A stretch of 64,000 bases of DNA from Mycolicibacterium sp. P1-5 (GCF_008329565.1 NZ_NPKT01000001.1:703681-767680), one strand, 5' to 3'; counted from the stretch's first letter, positions 27,312 to 39,332 are shown. Notes: generated by a model not told the origin, from the sequence alone. Numbers and translations: made by a program.

Positions 27312-28151
27312 GTGCCGGCCCGCCCGTTCATCGCGACCCTGGGGATCGCCATGTCCCTGGTGTTGGTGGCGCCGGCCGCGGCTGCACCCACGCCGCAACC
27401 GGCGGGAGCGGTGAACCCGCCCGACGGTCCCGCGCAGGCGTGGCTGGTCGCCGACCTCGACACCGGCCAGATCCTGGGCAGTCGCGAGCCCTACAGCGCC
27501 CACGCCCCGGCCAGCACCATCAAGCCGCTCCTGGCGATGGTCGTGCTCGACCAACTGGCGCCCAACACCGCCATCCGGGCGACCGCCGCCAACACCCAGG
27601 TGGAGTGTTCGTGCGTCGGGCTGGTGCCCGGCCAGGTCTACACCGCGCGCCAACTGCTCGACGGACTACTGCTGGTGTCCGGGAATGATGCAGCCAACCT
27701 GCTGGCCGACATGCTCGGCGGCCAACAAGTGGCGGTGCAGAAAATGAACGCCAAGGCCTATCAACTCGGCGCCCGCAGCACCCGGGCGGGATCGCCGTCG
27801 GGACTCGACGGGCCCGGCTGGGAATCGGTGACCACGCCGCATGACCTCGCGATGATCTATCGGGAAGCGTTGCGCTATCCCCTGTTTACGCAGACGGTGC
27901 ACCAGAGTTCGGCGCTGTTTCCCGACAAGTCGGGGTTCAAGGAGATCAAGAACCAGGACCGCCTCCTGCGAAGCTATGCCGGCTTCATCGGTGGCAAGAG
28001 CGGCTACACCGACCTGGCCCGCGAGACCTACGTCGGCATGGCGCAGCGGGGCGGCCACCGGTTGATCGTGGTGGAGATGTACGGCGACGACGACCTGTGG
28101 AACCAGGCCGGCCAACTGCTCGACTGGGGCTTCAGTCACTACACCTCGTGA
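27312..28151 (+). CDS. second DacB2-like D-alanyl-D-alanine carboxypeptidase
   Basis: 279 residues from GTG at 27312, with a signal peptide (ATLGIAMSLVLVAPAAAAP). S11 motifs: PASTIKPLLAM, LVSGNDAANLLAD and KSGYTD, where the usual Lys-Thr-Gly has Ser in place of Thr. It shares long blocks with the dacB2 product (YTARQLLDGLLLVSGNDAAN), so the two are paralogues, on the same strand with the MFS gene reversed between them. Substitution of Thr by Ser in the third motif is tolerated in some S11 enzymes. Confidence 0.88.
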   Translation: MPARPFIATLGIAMSLVLVAPAAAAPTPQPAGAVNPPDGPAQAWLVADLDTGQILGSREPYSAHAPASTIKPLLAMVVLDQLAPNTAIRATAANTQVECSCVGLVPGQVYTARQLLDGLLLVSGNDAANLLADMLGGQQVAVQKMNAKAYQLGARSTRAGSPSGLDGPGWESVTTPHDLAMIYREALRYPLFTQTVHQSSALFPDKSGFKEIKNQDRLLRSYAGFIGGKSGYTDLARETYVGMAQRGGHRLIVVEMYGDDDLWNQAGQLLDWGFSHYTS

Positions 28152-28259
28152 GATGGCAAACGCGGCGGCATCCGGTTCCCTACGGAAACTCCATGCCTCA
28201 CCGATATTTCGAACTTGACGACCTCGGGAGCTAACTAGCTCTACTCTCAAGTCGGCGCT

Positions 28260-29732
28260 ATGGCCATTTCATATCAGCGTTGGTTTTCGGGACGGGGATC
28301 GTTGATGGATCGAAGCACGGGTCAGACGCTCAGACGCCGGGGCGCACGCAAATTCGCTGCCTGGCTGGCGGCGGGAACGATCTCCGCGGGCCTCGGCGCC
28401 GCGGTGGTCAGCGGCACGGCAGTGTCGTACGCCGACACCGGATCGTCGGGCACAGCGTCGCACGCCACCTCCGACGCGCCGGGTTCCACTGCAGTAAAGC
28501 GTGATTCGGTGGGATCGACGCGCAGAACAGTCGGCAAGGCCAGTCCGAAAGCCGCCGCCACAAGCGAGCCGACGTCGCGGGCGTCCCTGTCGCTGGTATC
28601 CGATCCCCCGTCGGCCAAGTCCAAGGCATCCGCAACACCCACGCTGCCGACGCCGGAGGCGGTGCTCAACGGCATCGCCCGGCAGATCCATTACACATTC
28701 TTCAACAACTCGCCCACAGCCAATCCCACCCAGAATGCGCAAAGCCGTGAGAACAAGCAGGTCACCGGCGCCATCAATGGTGCCGGCAACAACGGCTTCG
28801 ACCCGACCTACGCGGTTACCGCGCAACCGACATACGGTGAGGTGGCCCTCGATTCGGCGACCGGGCAGTACACCTACGTTGCCCGCAACGACCTGATCAC
28901 CCCGGGAATCACCGACCAGTTCACGGTCACCGTCAACAACGGTGCCGCGGCCAGGCTGCCCGGCCTGCTCGGTCAGGTACAACTTCTGCTGCACTCCGTC
29001 GCCCTCGCGTTGGGAGCGGCCAAACCCGACACTGTCGAAAAGACGATCACGGTCAGCGTCACGGGCACCGGCATTTACGGTGATCAACTCGCGAACGCAA
29101 AGAACTGGCAAGACCAGGCTGGTGACAACACCTGCGTATTACTCGCCGTCGCATCGGTCGTCGGTCAGCTCAACGGCACGTTGCCCAGCGAGCAAGCGAT
29201 GGTGACCCTGGGGAAAGCCACAACCAGCGTGGTCGACGCGCCCGCCGCGATGTACCTGGGGACCAAGAAGGACACCGGCTTTGCGGGGCTGGACATCCGC
29301 GACGGTGTGGCGCTGCTGGAGCACTTCGGCCTCTCGGGCACCCTCACGACATTCAACGGCACGGCACCGAACGGCCAAACCGTCGCCGAGGCGAAGGCCG
29401 CCTATGGTCAGGCGACACTCACCGCCCTGGCTGTGGCGCTTGCCGAAGGCAAAGCCGTGATGGTCGACGTCGACTCGGGCACCATCGTCGACGCATCCAA
29501 CGGGCAGGTCAGCGACACTGTCGTGACCGAGACCGATCACGAGATCGCAGTCTCCGGCGTCGACCTCGCCAACGGCCTGGTGTACGTCAACGACGGCAAT
29601 TTGAGCAAGGGCAGCGTCGGGATACCACTGAGTGCATTCATGTCGGCTTGGGGGGCAGACAACTTCGGGCTCATCGTGGCCCAGAAGGCTGCTGCCGCCG
29701 CGGCATTGCCGACCGCAGTCATCGCCGCCTGA
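28260..29732 (+). CDS. secreted C39-like cysteine peptidase with N-terminal beta-repeat domain
   Basis: 490 residues from ATG 28260; an ATG at 28305 with GGGACGGGG upstream is a good alternative. Basic n-region (RRRGARKFAAW) and signal helix, a Ser/Thr/Ala-rich linker to about 135, then a bacterial cadherin/Ig-like repeat (GNNGFDPTYAVTAQPTYGEV, QFTVTVNNG). The C-terminal domain has the papain-type layout of peptidase family C39: Cys292 in WQDQAGDNTCVLLAVASVV, His427 in TDHEIAVSGVD and Asn444/Asp445 in YVNDGN. Gln284 could serve as oxyanion residue. Target and activity unknown. No ABC transporter is adjacent, so it is unlikely to be bacteriocin processing. Confidence 0.72.
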   Translation: MAISYQRWFSGRGSLMDRSTGQTLRRRGARKFAAWLAAGTISAGLGAAVVSGTAVSYADTGSSGTASHATSDAPGSTAVKRDSVGSTRRTVGKASPKAAATSEPTSRASLSLVSDPPSAKSKASATPTLPTPEAVLNGIARQIHYTFFNNSPTANPTQNAQSRENKQVTGAINGAGNNGFDPTYAVTAQPTYGEVALDSATGQYTYVARNDLITPGITDQFTVTVNNGAAARLPGLLGQVQLLLHSVALALGAAKPDTVEKTITVSVTGTGIYGDQLANAKNWQDQAGDNTCVLLAVASVVGQLNGTLPSEQAMVTLGKATTSVVDAPAAMYLGTKKDTGFAGLDIRDGVALLEHFGLSGTLTTFNGTAPNGQTVAEAKAAYGQATLTALAVALAEGKAVMVDVDSGTIVDASNGQVSDTVVTETDHEIAVSGVDLANGLVYVNDGNLSKGSVGIPLSAFMSAWGADNFGLIVAQKAAAAAALPTAVIAA

Positions 29733-29771
29733 GTTAAGCCGACCCGCCCGCGCGGGCCGCGTTGCTAGCGG

Positions 29772-30398
29772 CTACCTGCGTCCCCCATTGAAGCCGGGCT
29801 GGGCCACATCGCCCTCGGTGAGTTGGAACGGCGCGGGGGCGATGTCGTTCGGGGTGGCCACGATTGCGTTGTTGTCGCCCTCAGTCGGAGCCGGTCCCGC
29901 AGGAGCGACGTCAGTCGACTGGGAGTCCGGGAAGTTCGGTCCGGACCCCGTCGTCGGCCCGGTCGGCGCCTGGCCCGGCACCCACGCAAGGATGTCGCGA
30001 ATGCCGTCGTTCCACACGACGCTGTTGGGCGTCGGACCCACGACGTCGAAGTACAGCTCGCCTGGATTCGAGGCGCCCAGGATGGCCGGATAGAAGTCAC
30101 CGGCTTCCGACCGAGCCCCGAACCGCTCGATCGCCGGATTCGCATTGACGCCGTACCCGTTGATCACCAGTTTGGCGGCATAGAGGTCACCGCGGTGCGG
30201 GACCGCGTCGCTGCTGGGTCTCAGCGCGGAGACGGTATAACCGATGTACGGCAGGCTGTCCGGCCCGTTGAGGGTCGCCTCCTGGTTGAAAGTCTTGATG
30301 TTGTCGGCGGCGTGGGCAGGAGCCGCAACACCGACCGCGCCGACGCCCACAGAGACTGCGACGGCGGCGCCAACGCGGGCCAGATTCCTGATGTTCAT
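29772..30398 (-). CDS. MPT63-like secreted protein (DUF1942) with Pro/Ala-rich tail
   Basis: Secreted beta-sandwich protein, 208 residues. Signal peptide ending in AAPAHA at residue 30. The mature region follows M. tuberculosis MPT63: YIGYTVSALRPSSDAVP, then GELYFDVVGPTPNSVVWNDG and DILAWVPG, matching the C-terminal strands of MPT63. MPT63 stops there; this protein has about 60 further residues rich in Pro, Ala, Asp and Thr. Function of the family is unknown although MPT63 is a major secreted antigen. Confidence 0.85.
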   Translation of the reverse strand: MNIRNLARVGAAVAVSVGVGAVGVAAPAHAADNIKTFNQEATLNGPDSLPYIGYTVSALRPSSDAVPHRGDLYAAKLVINGYGVNANPAIERFGARSEAGDFYPAILGASNPGELYFDVVGPTPNSVVWNDGIRDILAWVPGQAPTGPTTGSGPNFPDSQSTDVAPAGPAPTEGDNNAIVATPNDIAPAPFQLTEGDVAQPGFNGGRR

Positions 30399-30583
30399 TC
30401 GAGCCCCTCTTCGTTGTCGTACCCAACTACGTTGAGACTAACGCGGGCGGCCATGCTGGGAAACCCGGAGGCGTCGCGGCCGCCGCAACTGGCCGCGGTG
30501 ATGACCACGGCGGTGCCTGCTGGGCAGGGGCCGCTGCCCGCCAGGGACTTCGCTCAGCGTTGGTTTTGCCGGTGGCGCGATTG

Positions 30584-31654
30584 CTAGAAAACCTTGCCGC
30601 GCAGGATCACCCGGACGGGGTTGGACAACACGTCGGCGCCGCCGCGCGGATCCTCGGTGAAGCACACCAGGTCCGCCGGCGCGCCGTCGTCGAGAACCGG
30701 CCGGCCCAACCAGCGGCGCGCATCCCAGCACGCCGCGCCCAGCGCGACGGTCGGGGACATCCCGATGCGCTTGAGGGCCTCGACCTCGTCGGCGATGCGT
30801 CCGTGCACGATCGTGCTGCCGGCGTCGCTGCCGGCATAGATCGGCACGCCGGCTTCCCGGGCGGCCGCCACTCGCGGATAGCAGTTGGCGTAGAGGTCGC
30901 GCATATGGGCGGCGTACGTCGGGTATTTGCTTGCGGCGTCGGCGAATCCGGGAAAGTTCTCGATGTTGATCAGGGTGGGTACCAGCGCTGTGCCGTGCTC
31001 CACCATCATCGCGATCGTGTCGTCGGTCAGGCCGGTGCCGTGCTCGATGCAGTCGATGCCCGCCCCGATCAGTCCCGGCAACGCGTCCTCACTGAACACG
31101 TGGGCGGTAACCCGGGCACCCTCGTCGTGAACGGCGGCGATCGCCGCGCGCAGGACGTCGTCGGACCACAGCGGCGCCAGGTCTCCCACCGACCGGTCGA
31201 TCCAGTCGCCGACCAACTTGACCCAACCGTCGCCGGCCCGCGCTTGCGCGGCCAGCGCCTCGGGCAACTCCCACTCATCCTCGAGCTCGATGGCGAAGCC
31301 TCGCGAATAACGCTTGGGGCGGGCCAGATGTCGTCCGGCACGGATGATTCGCGGCATGTCGTGGCGATCGTCGAGGCTGCGGGTGTCGGTCGGCGATCCG
31401 CAGTCACGCAGCAGTAGCGCACCGACCTCACGTTCGCGCTCAGCCTGGGCGATCGCCTCGTCGAGCGGGATCTCGCCGTGCTCGCCCAGCCCGACATGGC
31501 AGTGCGCATCGACCAAGCCGGGCAGGATCCAGCCGCCGTCAAATACGGTCTCGGCACCGGCGACCGGTTCGGCACGCAGGATGCCGTCGACGATCCACCA
31601 CTCGACGAGCTCGCCGTCAGGCAGGCTGCGGCCTCGAACGTGTAACGGCCCCAA
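30584..31654 (-). CDS. amidohydrolase, Rv2915c homologue
   Basis: Metal-dependent hydrolase of the imidazolonepropionase/prolidase-like amidohydrolase group, 356 residues. Metal ligands are visible: PGLVDAHCHVGLG (His-x-His), the Lys in DGWVKLVGDW, the His in ARVTAHVFSED, the His in CIEHGTGL and the Asp in YAGSDAGS. It appears to start with TTG at 31654, 4 bp after the ffh stop; the first residues match Rv2915c. Likely co-transcribed with ffh. Substrate unknown. Confidence 0.86.
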   Translation of the reverse strand: MGPLHVRGRSLPDGELVEWWIVDGILRAEPVAGAETVFDGGWILPGLVDAHCHVGLGEHGEIPLDEAIAQAEREREVGALLLRDCGSPTDTRSLDDRHDMPRIIRAGRHLARPKRYSRGFAIELEDEWELPEALAAQARAGDGWVKLVGDWIDRSVGDLAPLWSDDVLRAAIAAVHDEGARVTAHVFSEDALPGLIGAGIDCIEHGTGLTDDTIAMMVEHGTALVPTLINIENFPGFADAASKYPTYAAHMRDLYANCYPRVAAAREAGVPIYAGSDAGSTIVHGRIADEVEALKRIGMSPTVALGAACWDARRWLGRPVLDDGAPADLVCFTEDPRGGADVLSNPVRVILRGKVF

Positions 31655-31658
31655 CGGT

Positions 31659-33224
31659 TCAGTTCTTGCCCGGGAACTTCAGCTTGGACAGGTCGAAATC
31701 GGCCAGCCCGGGCGGCAACTCGTCGAGACCTTCGGGCATTCCGGAGAGGTCCGGGAAACCACCGGGCATGCCACCGGCGAGCAGCGGATTGCGCTTCGGC
31801 GGCGTCGGCCCGCGCCCGCCCTTCTTCTTGCCCGCCTGCTTGTTCTTGCCCTTGACGCTCTTCTTCGACGAGCGACGCCCGAACGGCATGCCCATGGCGC
31901 CGGCCATCTGCGACATCATCTTTCGCGCCTCGAAGAAGCGGTCGACGAGTTGGTTGACCTCCGACACCGTGACGCCTGAGCCGTTGGCGATCCGCAGCCG
32001 GCGCGAGGCATTGATGATCTTCGGGTCGGCCCGCTCCTGCGGCGTCATGCCGCGGATGATCGCCTGCAGACGGTCCAGTGACTTGTCGTCGACAGCGGCC
32101 AGGGCGTCCTTCATCTGACCCGCGCCGGGCAGCATGCCGAGCAGGTTGCCGATCGGGCCCATCTTGCGGATCGCGAGCATCTGCTCGAGGAAATCCTCCA
32201 GCGTGAGCTCACCGGAGCCGATCTTGGCGGCGGCCTCCTCGGCCTTCTGCTGATCGAAGACCTGCTCGGCCTGCTCGATGAGGGACAGCACGTCGCCCAT
32301 GCCGAGGATCCGGCTGGCCATCCGGTCGGGGTGGAAGACGTCGAAGTCCTCGAGCTTCTCACCGGTCGACGCGAAGAGGATCGGCACGCCGGTGACCTCG
32401 CGGACCGACAGTGCCGCGCCACCGCGGGCGTCGCCGTCCAGCTTGGTCAGCACCACACCGGTGAACCCGACGCCGGCGCCGAACGCGTCTGCGGTGGCCA
32501 CCGCGTCCTGACCGATCATCGCGTCGAGGACGAACAGCGTCTCATCGGGGCGCACGGCATCACGGATCGCGGCGGCCTGCGCCATCAGGACGTCGTCGAT
32601 GCCGAGCCGGCCGGCGGTGTCGACGATGACGACGTCGAAGTGCTTGGTCTGCGCCTCGGCCAGGCCGGCGGCGGCGACGGCGACCGGATCGCCGGGGCCC
32701 GCGCCCTCGGTGTCGGCGGCGTTCGGCGCGGTGCCCGGGTGCGGGGCGAAGACGTTGACGCCGGCGCGCTCGCCGACGATCTTGAGCTGATTGACCGCTC
32801 CGGGACGCTGCAGGTCGCAGGCCACCAGCAACGGTGTGTGGCCCTGCCCCTTGAGCCACTTGGCGAGCTTCCCGGCCAGCGTTGTTTTACCGGCACCCTG
32901 CAGGCCGGCCAGCATGATGACGGTCGGCGGGTTCTTGGCGAAGGCCAGCTGACGGGTCTCGCCGCCGAGGATGCCGATGAGCTCCTCGTTGACAATCTTG
33001 ACGACCTGCTGGGCAGGGTTGAGCGCGCCGGAGACCTCGGCGCCGCGCGCCCGCTCCTTGATGCGGTTGACGAAGGCACGCACCACCGGCAGCGAAACGT
33101 CGGCCTCCAGCAGCGCCAGCCTGATTTCGCGGGTGGTGGCGCCGATGTCGGCGTCGGTCAGCCGGCCCTTGCCACGCAGACCAGCCAGCGCACCGGTCAA
33201 CCGGTCGGACAGGGATTCAAACAC
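31659..33224 (-). CDS. ffh: signal recognition particle protein Ffh
   Basis: SRP54 GTPase that binds signal sequences and 4.5S RNA and delivers ribosomes to FtsY. 521 residues: N domain, G domain with LAGLQGAGKTTLAGKL, DTAGRLGIDDVLM and TKLDGDARGGAAL, then a Met-rich M domain (QMLAIRKMGPIGNLLGMLPG, MMSQMAGAMGMPFG). A Lys-rich stretch and a Gly/Pro tail follow. Essential; 4 bp before the amidohydrolase gene. Confidence 0.97.
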   Translation of the reverse strand: MFESLSDRLTGALAGLRGKGRLTDADIGATTREIRLALLEADVSLPVVRAFVNRIKERARGAEVSGALNPAQQVVKIVNEELIGILGGETRQLAFAKNPPTVIMLAGLQGAGKTTLAGKLAKWLKGQGHTPLLVACDLQRPGAVNQLKIVGERAGVNVFAPHPGTAPNAADTEGAGPGDPVAVAAAGLAEAQTKHFDVVIVDTAGRLGIDDVLMAQAAAIRDAVRPDETLFVLDAMIGQDAVATADAFGAGVGFTGVVLTKLDGDARGGAALSVREVTGVPILFASTGEKLEDFDVFHPDRMASRILGMGDVLSLIEQAEQVFDQQKAEEAAAKIGSGELTLEDFLEQMLAIRKMGPIGNLLGMLPGAGQMKDALAAVDDKSLDRLQAIIRGMTPQERADPKIINASRRLRIANGSGVTVSEVNQLVDRFFEARKMMSQMAGAMGMPFGRRSSKKSVKGKNKQAGKKKGGRGPTPPKRNPLLAGGMPGGFPDLSGMPEGLDELPPGLADFDLSKLKFPGKN

Positions 33225-33250
33225 GCAGTAAGCCTAGCGGGCGGAGTTCA

Positions 33251-33311
33251 GCGCCGAGATCGACGCCATGGTCGCCTCGGAGCACGAAACACGACCACCA
33301 CGTCGATCTCG
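33251..33311. repeat. intergenic inverted repeat sharing a 15-mer with 44732-44746
   Basis: CGAGATCGACG at 33255-33265 pairs perfectly with CGTCGATCTCG at 33301-33311 across 35 nt. The 15-mer GCGCCGAGATCGACG (33251-33265) recurs in inverse orientation at 44732-44746. It lies between ffh and glnD, both minus strand, and could be a terminator-like or REP-type element. Confidence 0.5.
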
Positions 33312-33343
33312 CGTTGCGATACCGAGTTCGGCGAGCGCGCGTC

Positions 33344-35827
33344 TCAACTCGCTTCTTCTGCGGGCTTCGCCGGAGGCGGGGCCGGCAGCACCGCGTACAG
33401 GTCGTTCTCCAACTGCGTACGGGCCTCGTCGACGGAATCCGACGCCGGAACCGAGATGCCGAATGCGTCGACGACCGACGATCCCAGCGTGGTGATCTTG
33501 GCCCACGCGATGTCCGCGCCGGTCCGTTCCAACACACCGGTGAGCACCGCGAGCAGCCCGGTGCGGTCGGCGGTGCGGATCTCGACGATCAGCTGCCCCT
33601 GCCCGCTGCCGTCGTGCCACAGGATGCGCGGCGGGGCTGGCACCGCGTTGATCGGCACGGCCGGCTTGTGCTCCCCCACCCGTCCGGTGCCGTACTGCGC
33701 CGCCTCCTGGTCGCGCTTGTCCAACGCAGATATGACGTCCAACTCGTCACGCAGGGCGAGGATGAACTGCTGGCGCAGGAGCTCGGCGGCGGGTGGTGCA
33801 CCGAAGTGCGGCGAGACCACGAACGTGTTGATCGCCGTACCGCCCGCGCTGTTGACCGATGCCGAATGCACCCGCAGCGAGTTCAGCGCCAGCACTCCGG
33901 CCGCCTTGGACAACAAGCCGCGCCGATCCGGTGCGATCATCGCCACGTTGAAGGTGTGGAAACTCTCCCCCGGCGTCATCTCGACATGCACGCCACCATC
34001 GGCGGCGAGCAAAAGATGCTGCGGGTCAATCGGATCCGCCTGCGGTTGCGGTTCACCGGCCAGCATCAGCCGGCAGCGCCGGACCAGGTCGCCGATCAGC
34101 GAGGCCTTCCAGTCGCCCCACACGCCCGGACCGGTGGCCAGCGAATCAGCCTCGGCCAGCGCAGCCAGCAGCTCGAGCAGCACCGGGTCGCCACCGAGCG
34201 CATCGATGACCCGGGAGATGGTCTTGGGATCCTGCAGATCCCGGCGGGTCGCGACGTCGGGCAGCAGCAGGTGGTACCGGACGATCGCCGAAAGGACGTC
34301 GATGTCCGAGGGCCACAGACCCAGCCGGGTGCCGACCTGCACGGCGAGCTCGGCACCGATGACACTGTGGTCCCCGCCGCGGCCCTTTCCAATGTCGTGC
34401 AGCAGCGCACCCAACACCAGCAGGTCCGGGCGGGACACTCTGGTGGTGAATGTGCTTGCTCGCGAGACTGTCTCGACAAGGTGGCGGTCGACGGTCCAAA
34501 TGTGGACGACATCGCGGGGCGGCAGGTCACGCACCGCTCCCCACTCCGGAAAGAGTCGTCCCCACAAACCGGTGCGGTCGAGTGCCTCGATGGTGGCCAC
34601 CGTGGACGGCCCCGCGGCCAGCAACACCAACAGGTCCTTGAGCGCATCGCGCGGCCAGGGTGTGCGCAGTTCCGGCGCCGAGGCGGCCAGTCTGTTCAAC
34701 GTCGACGCCGACATCGGCATCCCGGTCGTCGCCGACGCCGCGGCGACCCGCAAGATCAGGCCGGGATCGCGCTCCGGGCGGGCATCGCGGGCCAGGATCA
34801 CCTCGCCGGCGAACTCCACCACCCCTTCGTCGAGTGGCCGCCGGGTCGGCCGGCGCAGCACCGAAAGTCCGCGCTTGGGAAGGGCATTGGACGCCGTACG
34901 CAGTCCGGCGTCGACGTAGTAGCTGATGGTACGCGCCGCGTCGGAGAGCACCCGGGCGAGATCGAATCGGTCACCGATGCGCAGGGCCGCACCGATCTCG
35001 TCGGCGAACTGGGCAAGCAGCTGGTCGCGGCCGCGCTTTGATGACCGGTGCAGTTCGGTGCGCACATTGAGCAGCGCCAGATGCGCGCCACCCAGCGAAC
35101 CGGTCGGCGACACCAGGGATTGGCTGGGGTACACATCGGCCAGCTGAGCGATCGCCAGAGCGTTGAGCAACTGCACGTCGCGCAGCCCGCCCCGGCCGCA
35201 TTTGAGGTCCGGTTCGGCGCGGTGTGCGATTTGACCGCTGCGTTGCCAGCGCGCCTGGGTGTGCTCGACGAGTTCGTCGAAGCGGGAGGCGATTCCGGTG
35301 CGCCACTGCCGTCGCGCCCCGCCGATCAGCACCTGCGACAGTTCAGCGTCGCCGGCGATGTGTCGTGCCTCCAGCATCGCCAGACCGGCCGAGATGTCGT
35401 CATTGGCCACCGCCAGCGCCTCGGGCACCGTGCGGACACTGTGGTCGAGCCGAATATTGGCGTCCCACAATGGATACCACAGCAACTCGGCCACCTGGGT
35501 GACGATGTCAACGGGCATATTGTCGTGCAACAGCATGAGGTCGAGGTCGGAGTACGGCACAAACTCCCGTCGTCCCAGGCCACCGGTCGCCACAATGGTG
35601 AACCCGCTGGTGGCCGTGATCCCGATCTCGGTGGCCTTGGTGGTCAGCCAGAATTCGTGAAGATCCAGTAGTGCATCACGCAACGCGGCCGAATCAAGTT
35701 GGGGATGAACATCTTCCAGCAACTGCCGGTTGGCGGCAACCAGGTCTTTCGCGGGTTTGGATGAACCCGCCGCCGGTGCCTCCCAACGGGAAGCGCCGGC
35801 GGCGGAATCTCCTGATTGCTTTGTCAT
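33344..35827 (-). CDS. glnD: PII nucleotidylyltransferase GlnD
   Basis: Bifunctional sensor that modifies and demodifies PII in response to glutamine. 827 residues: nucleotidyltransferase domain ([20 protein letters not shown]) near the N-terminus, HD hydrolase domain ([17 protein letters not shown]) in the middle, two C-terminal ACT domains ([19 protein letters not shown] and [16 protein letters not shown]). In mycobacteria the modification is reported to be adenylylation. It ends in an Ala/Pro-rich tail. Third gene of amtB–glnB–glnD, 74 bp after glnB. Confidence 0.95.
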   Translation of the reverse strand: MTKQSGDSAAGASRWEAPAAGSSKPAKDLVAANRQLLEDVHPQLDSAALRDALLDLHEFWLTTKATEIGITATSGFTIVATGGLGRREFVPYSDLDLMLLHDNMPVDIVTQVAELLWYPLWDANIRLDHSVRTVPEALAVANDDISAGLAMLEARHIAGDAELSQVLIGGARRQWRTGIASRFDELVEHTQARWQRSGQIAHRAEPDLKCGRGGLRDVQLLNALAIAQLADVYPSQSLVSPTGSLGGAHLALLNVRTELHRSSKRGRDQLLAQFADEIGAALRIGDRFDLARVLSDAARTISYYVDAGLRTASNALPKRGLSVLRRPTRRPLDEGVVEFAGEVILARDARPERDPGLILRVAAASATTGMPMSASTLNRLAASAPELRTPWPRDALKDLLVLLAAGPSTVATIEALDRTGLWGRLFPEWGAVRDLPPRDVVHIWTVDRHLVETVSRASTFTTRVSRPDLLVLGALLHDIGKGRGGDHSVIGAELAVQVGTRLGLWPSDIDVLSAIVRYHLLLPDVATRRDLQDPKTISRVIDALGGDPVLLELLAALAEADSLATGPGVWGDWKASLIGDLVRRCRLMLAGEPQPQADPIDPQHLLLAADGGVHVEMTPGESFHTFNVAMIAPDRRGLLSKAAGVLALNSLRVHSASVNSAGGTAINTFVVSPHFGAPPAAELLRQQFILALRDELDVISALDKRDQEAAQYGTGRVGEHKPAVPINAVPAPPRILWHDGSGQGQLIVEIRTADRTGLLAVLTGVLERTGADIAWAKITTLGSSVVDAFGISVPASDSVDEARTQLENDLYAVLPAPPPAKPAEEAS

Positions 35828-35901
35828 CTCAGTCCTCCAACGGCCGCCGCTCGACTGACGCTTATTCGGTGTGGCCGCGAAAGAACCTCACAACGCGTAC
35901 G

Positions 35902-37601
<1,700 letters not shown>

Positions 37602-37725
37602 TCGCAGTTTCTCCTTCACCCATGCCACGGTTAGACACCGTTGACCTAGGCCAAGACAATGCGCAGTGGTTGTTTCAGCTGAGACGCCTAGGTGTTTCGC
37701 GCGTGTGAACGGATCGACAGTCTTC

Positions 37726-37741
37726 GTTTCAGCGGTGTTAC
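37726..37741 (-). promoter_or_regulatory. GlnR-type box upstream of amtB–glnB–glnD
   Basis: Minus strand GTAAC-ACCGCT-GAAAC, a perfect match to one a-b half pair of the actinobacterial GlnR site (gTnAC-n6-GaAAC). The second a-b pair expected directly after is degenerate here. GlnR activation of amtB–glnB–glnD under nitrogen limitation is known from M. smegmatis. Confidence 0.65.
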
Positions 37742-37777
37742 ATCCCGCAATTTGTCCCGCTCGGAACGGTTTCCGGG

Positions 37778-39145
37778 CTATCCGAGCAGTGCGTCGACGA
37801 ACGCGGCAGGCTCGAACGGCGCGAGATCGTCGGGACCCTCGCCCAATCCGACCAGCTTCACCGGCACGCCGAGTTCCTGCTGAACGCGGAAGACGATGCC
37901 GCCCTTGGCGGTGCCGTCGAGTTTCGTGAGCACCACCCCGGTGATGTCGACGACGTCGGCGAAAACCCGCGCCTGCGCCAGGCCGTTCTGGCCGATCGTA
38001 GCGTCGAGCACCAGCAACACCTCATCGACGGCCGCGCGTTTGCTCACCACTCGCTTGACCTTGCCGAGCTCGTCCATCAGACCGGTTTTGGTGTGCAGTC
38101 GCCCGGCGGTGTCGATGACGACGACGTCGGCGCCGGCTTCGATGCCCTTGTCCACCGAATCGAAGGCCACCGAAGCCGGATCGGCACCCTCCGGACCGCG
38201 GATGACCTCAGCTCCGACCCGCGACCCCCAGCTCTGAAGTTGGTCGGCGGCGGCCGCGCGGAAGGTGTCGGCCGCGCCCAGGACGACGCGGCGCCCGTCG
38301 GCGACCAGGACACGGGCCAGCTTGCCCACCGTGGTCGTCTTACCGGTTCCGTTCACGCCGACGACCAGCAGCACCGACGGCTTGTCCTCGTGCGGCAGCG
38401 CTTTGATCGAGCGGTCCAGGCCGGGGTTGAGCTCGGTGATCAGCACGTCGCGCAGAATGGCGCGGGCATCGGCCTCGGTGCGGACGGTGGCGCCGGCCAG
38501 CCGGCTGCGCAGCTGCTCGATCACCGAGTTGGTGACCACCGGGCCGAGGTCGGCGATCAGCAGGGTGTCTTCGACCTCTTCCCACGAGTCTTCGTCCAGG
38601 TCACCGCCACCGAGCAGACCGAGCATGCTGCGGCCCAGCGCGTTCTGCGACTTGGCGAGCCGCCCGCGCAGCCGCTCGAGGCGGCCTTCAGCCGGCGCAA
38701 TGACATCGATAGCGGGCGCGGCCGGCGCCTCCGGGGCTTCCGGCGCCTCCGGGGCTTCCGGCTCGACCGGCGGAGCGGGCGGTGCTACTCCGGTGTCGCG
38801 AGCCGGCTCCTCGGCGACCGGCGGCTCCGGCAGCCGGATGTCCTCGATCGGACGCTTGATCGAATCCCGCGGCAGGGCGGCGTCGTCGCCGACCCCGGGC
38901 AACCCCGCGGTGTCGATCGTCGCTGGCGGCACCGGCGCTTTGGGAGGCGCGGTCGTTGCTGACGATTGTGTGAACGAAATGCCGGTCGAGGCGCTGTATC
39001 CGCCGGATCGGTCAATCGGTGTGGGACTGTCTGAGCTGCGGCGCAGACTGATCTGGCGTCGCCGATAGCGAACCAGACCGACGACGAGTGCAGCGACGAC
39101 CAGGACGGCGATGACCGCGATAGCGATCCAGAGACCCTCTGACAC
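37778..39145 (-). CDS. ftsY: signal recognition particle receptor FtsY
   Basis: Membrane receptor GTPase for SRP. 455 residues: an N-terminal membrane helix ([20 protein letters not shown]), a disordered acidic A domain with Pro-Glu-Ala repeats ([15 protein letters not shown]), then the NG domain with [36 protein letters not shown] and [13 protein letters not shown]. Adjacent to smc in most mycobacteria; here fni separates them. Confidence 0.97.
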   Translation of the reverse strand: MSEGLWIAIAVIAVLVVAALVVGLVRYRRRQISLRRSSDSPTPIDRSGGYSASTGISFTQSSATTAPPKAPVPPATIDTAGLPGVGDDAALPRDSIKRPIEDIRLPEPPVAEEPARDTGVAPPAPPVEPEAPEAPEAPEAPAAPAIDVIAPAEGRLERLRGRLAKSQNALGRSMLGLLGGGDLDEDSWEEVEDTLLIADLGPVVTNSVIEQLRSRLAGATVRTEADARAILRDVLITELNPGLDRSIKALPHEDKPSVLLVVGVNGTGKTTTVGKLARVLVADGRRVVLGAADTFRAAAADQLQSWGSRVGAEVIRGPEGADPASVAFDSVDKGIEAGADVVVIDTAGRLHTKTGLMDELGKVKRVVSKRAAVDEVLLVLDATIGQNGLAQARVFADVVDITGVVLTKLDGTAKGGIVFRVQQELGVPVKLVGLGEGPDDLAPFEPAAFVDALLG

Positions 39146-39224
39146 CGTGCCATTGTTTCAGGGTGCGCAGTGGGCCTGCGTCACGGCTGGGCAACGGGGT
39201 ATGTAGTGACCATGGACCGGAGGG

Positions 39225-39332
39225 GGTACGGCGGGCAGGAGCGGAGCGACCCGGGAATTGGGTACGGCGGGCAGGAGCGGAGCGACCCGGGAATTGGGAT
39301 CGGCGGGCAGGAGCGGAGCGACCCGGGAATTG
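39225..39332. repeat. 36-bp tandem repeat, three copies, upstream of fni
   Basis: Three contiguous copies with period 36 (39225, 39261, 39297), differing only at a few bases (GGTACGGCGGG versus GGATCGGCGGG). The core GGAGCGGAGCGACCCGGGAA is unchanged in all copies. Because 36 is 12 codons, each copy reads [12 protein letters not shown] in the fni frame. It looks like a VNTR; a related sequence occurs at 54568-54618. Confidence 0.9.

Noticed and set aside
32331..34919. Long plus-strand open frame (862 codons) across ffh and glnD
   Set aside because: It is antisense to two certain genes and its product is low-complexity Arg/Gly/Val text, a high-GC artefact.
33314..35041. Plus-strand 575-codon frame inside glnD
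   Set aside because: Antisense shadow of glnD.
37602..37628. ATG start for amtB at 37628
   Set aside because: GTG at 37601 has GGAG at the right distance and matches the M. tuberculosis N-terminus.
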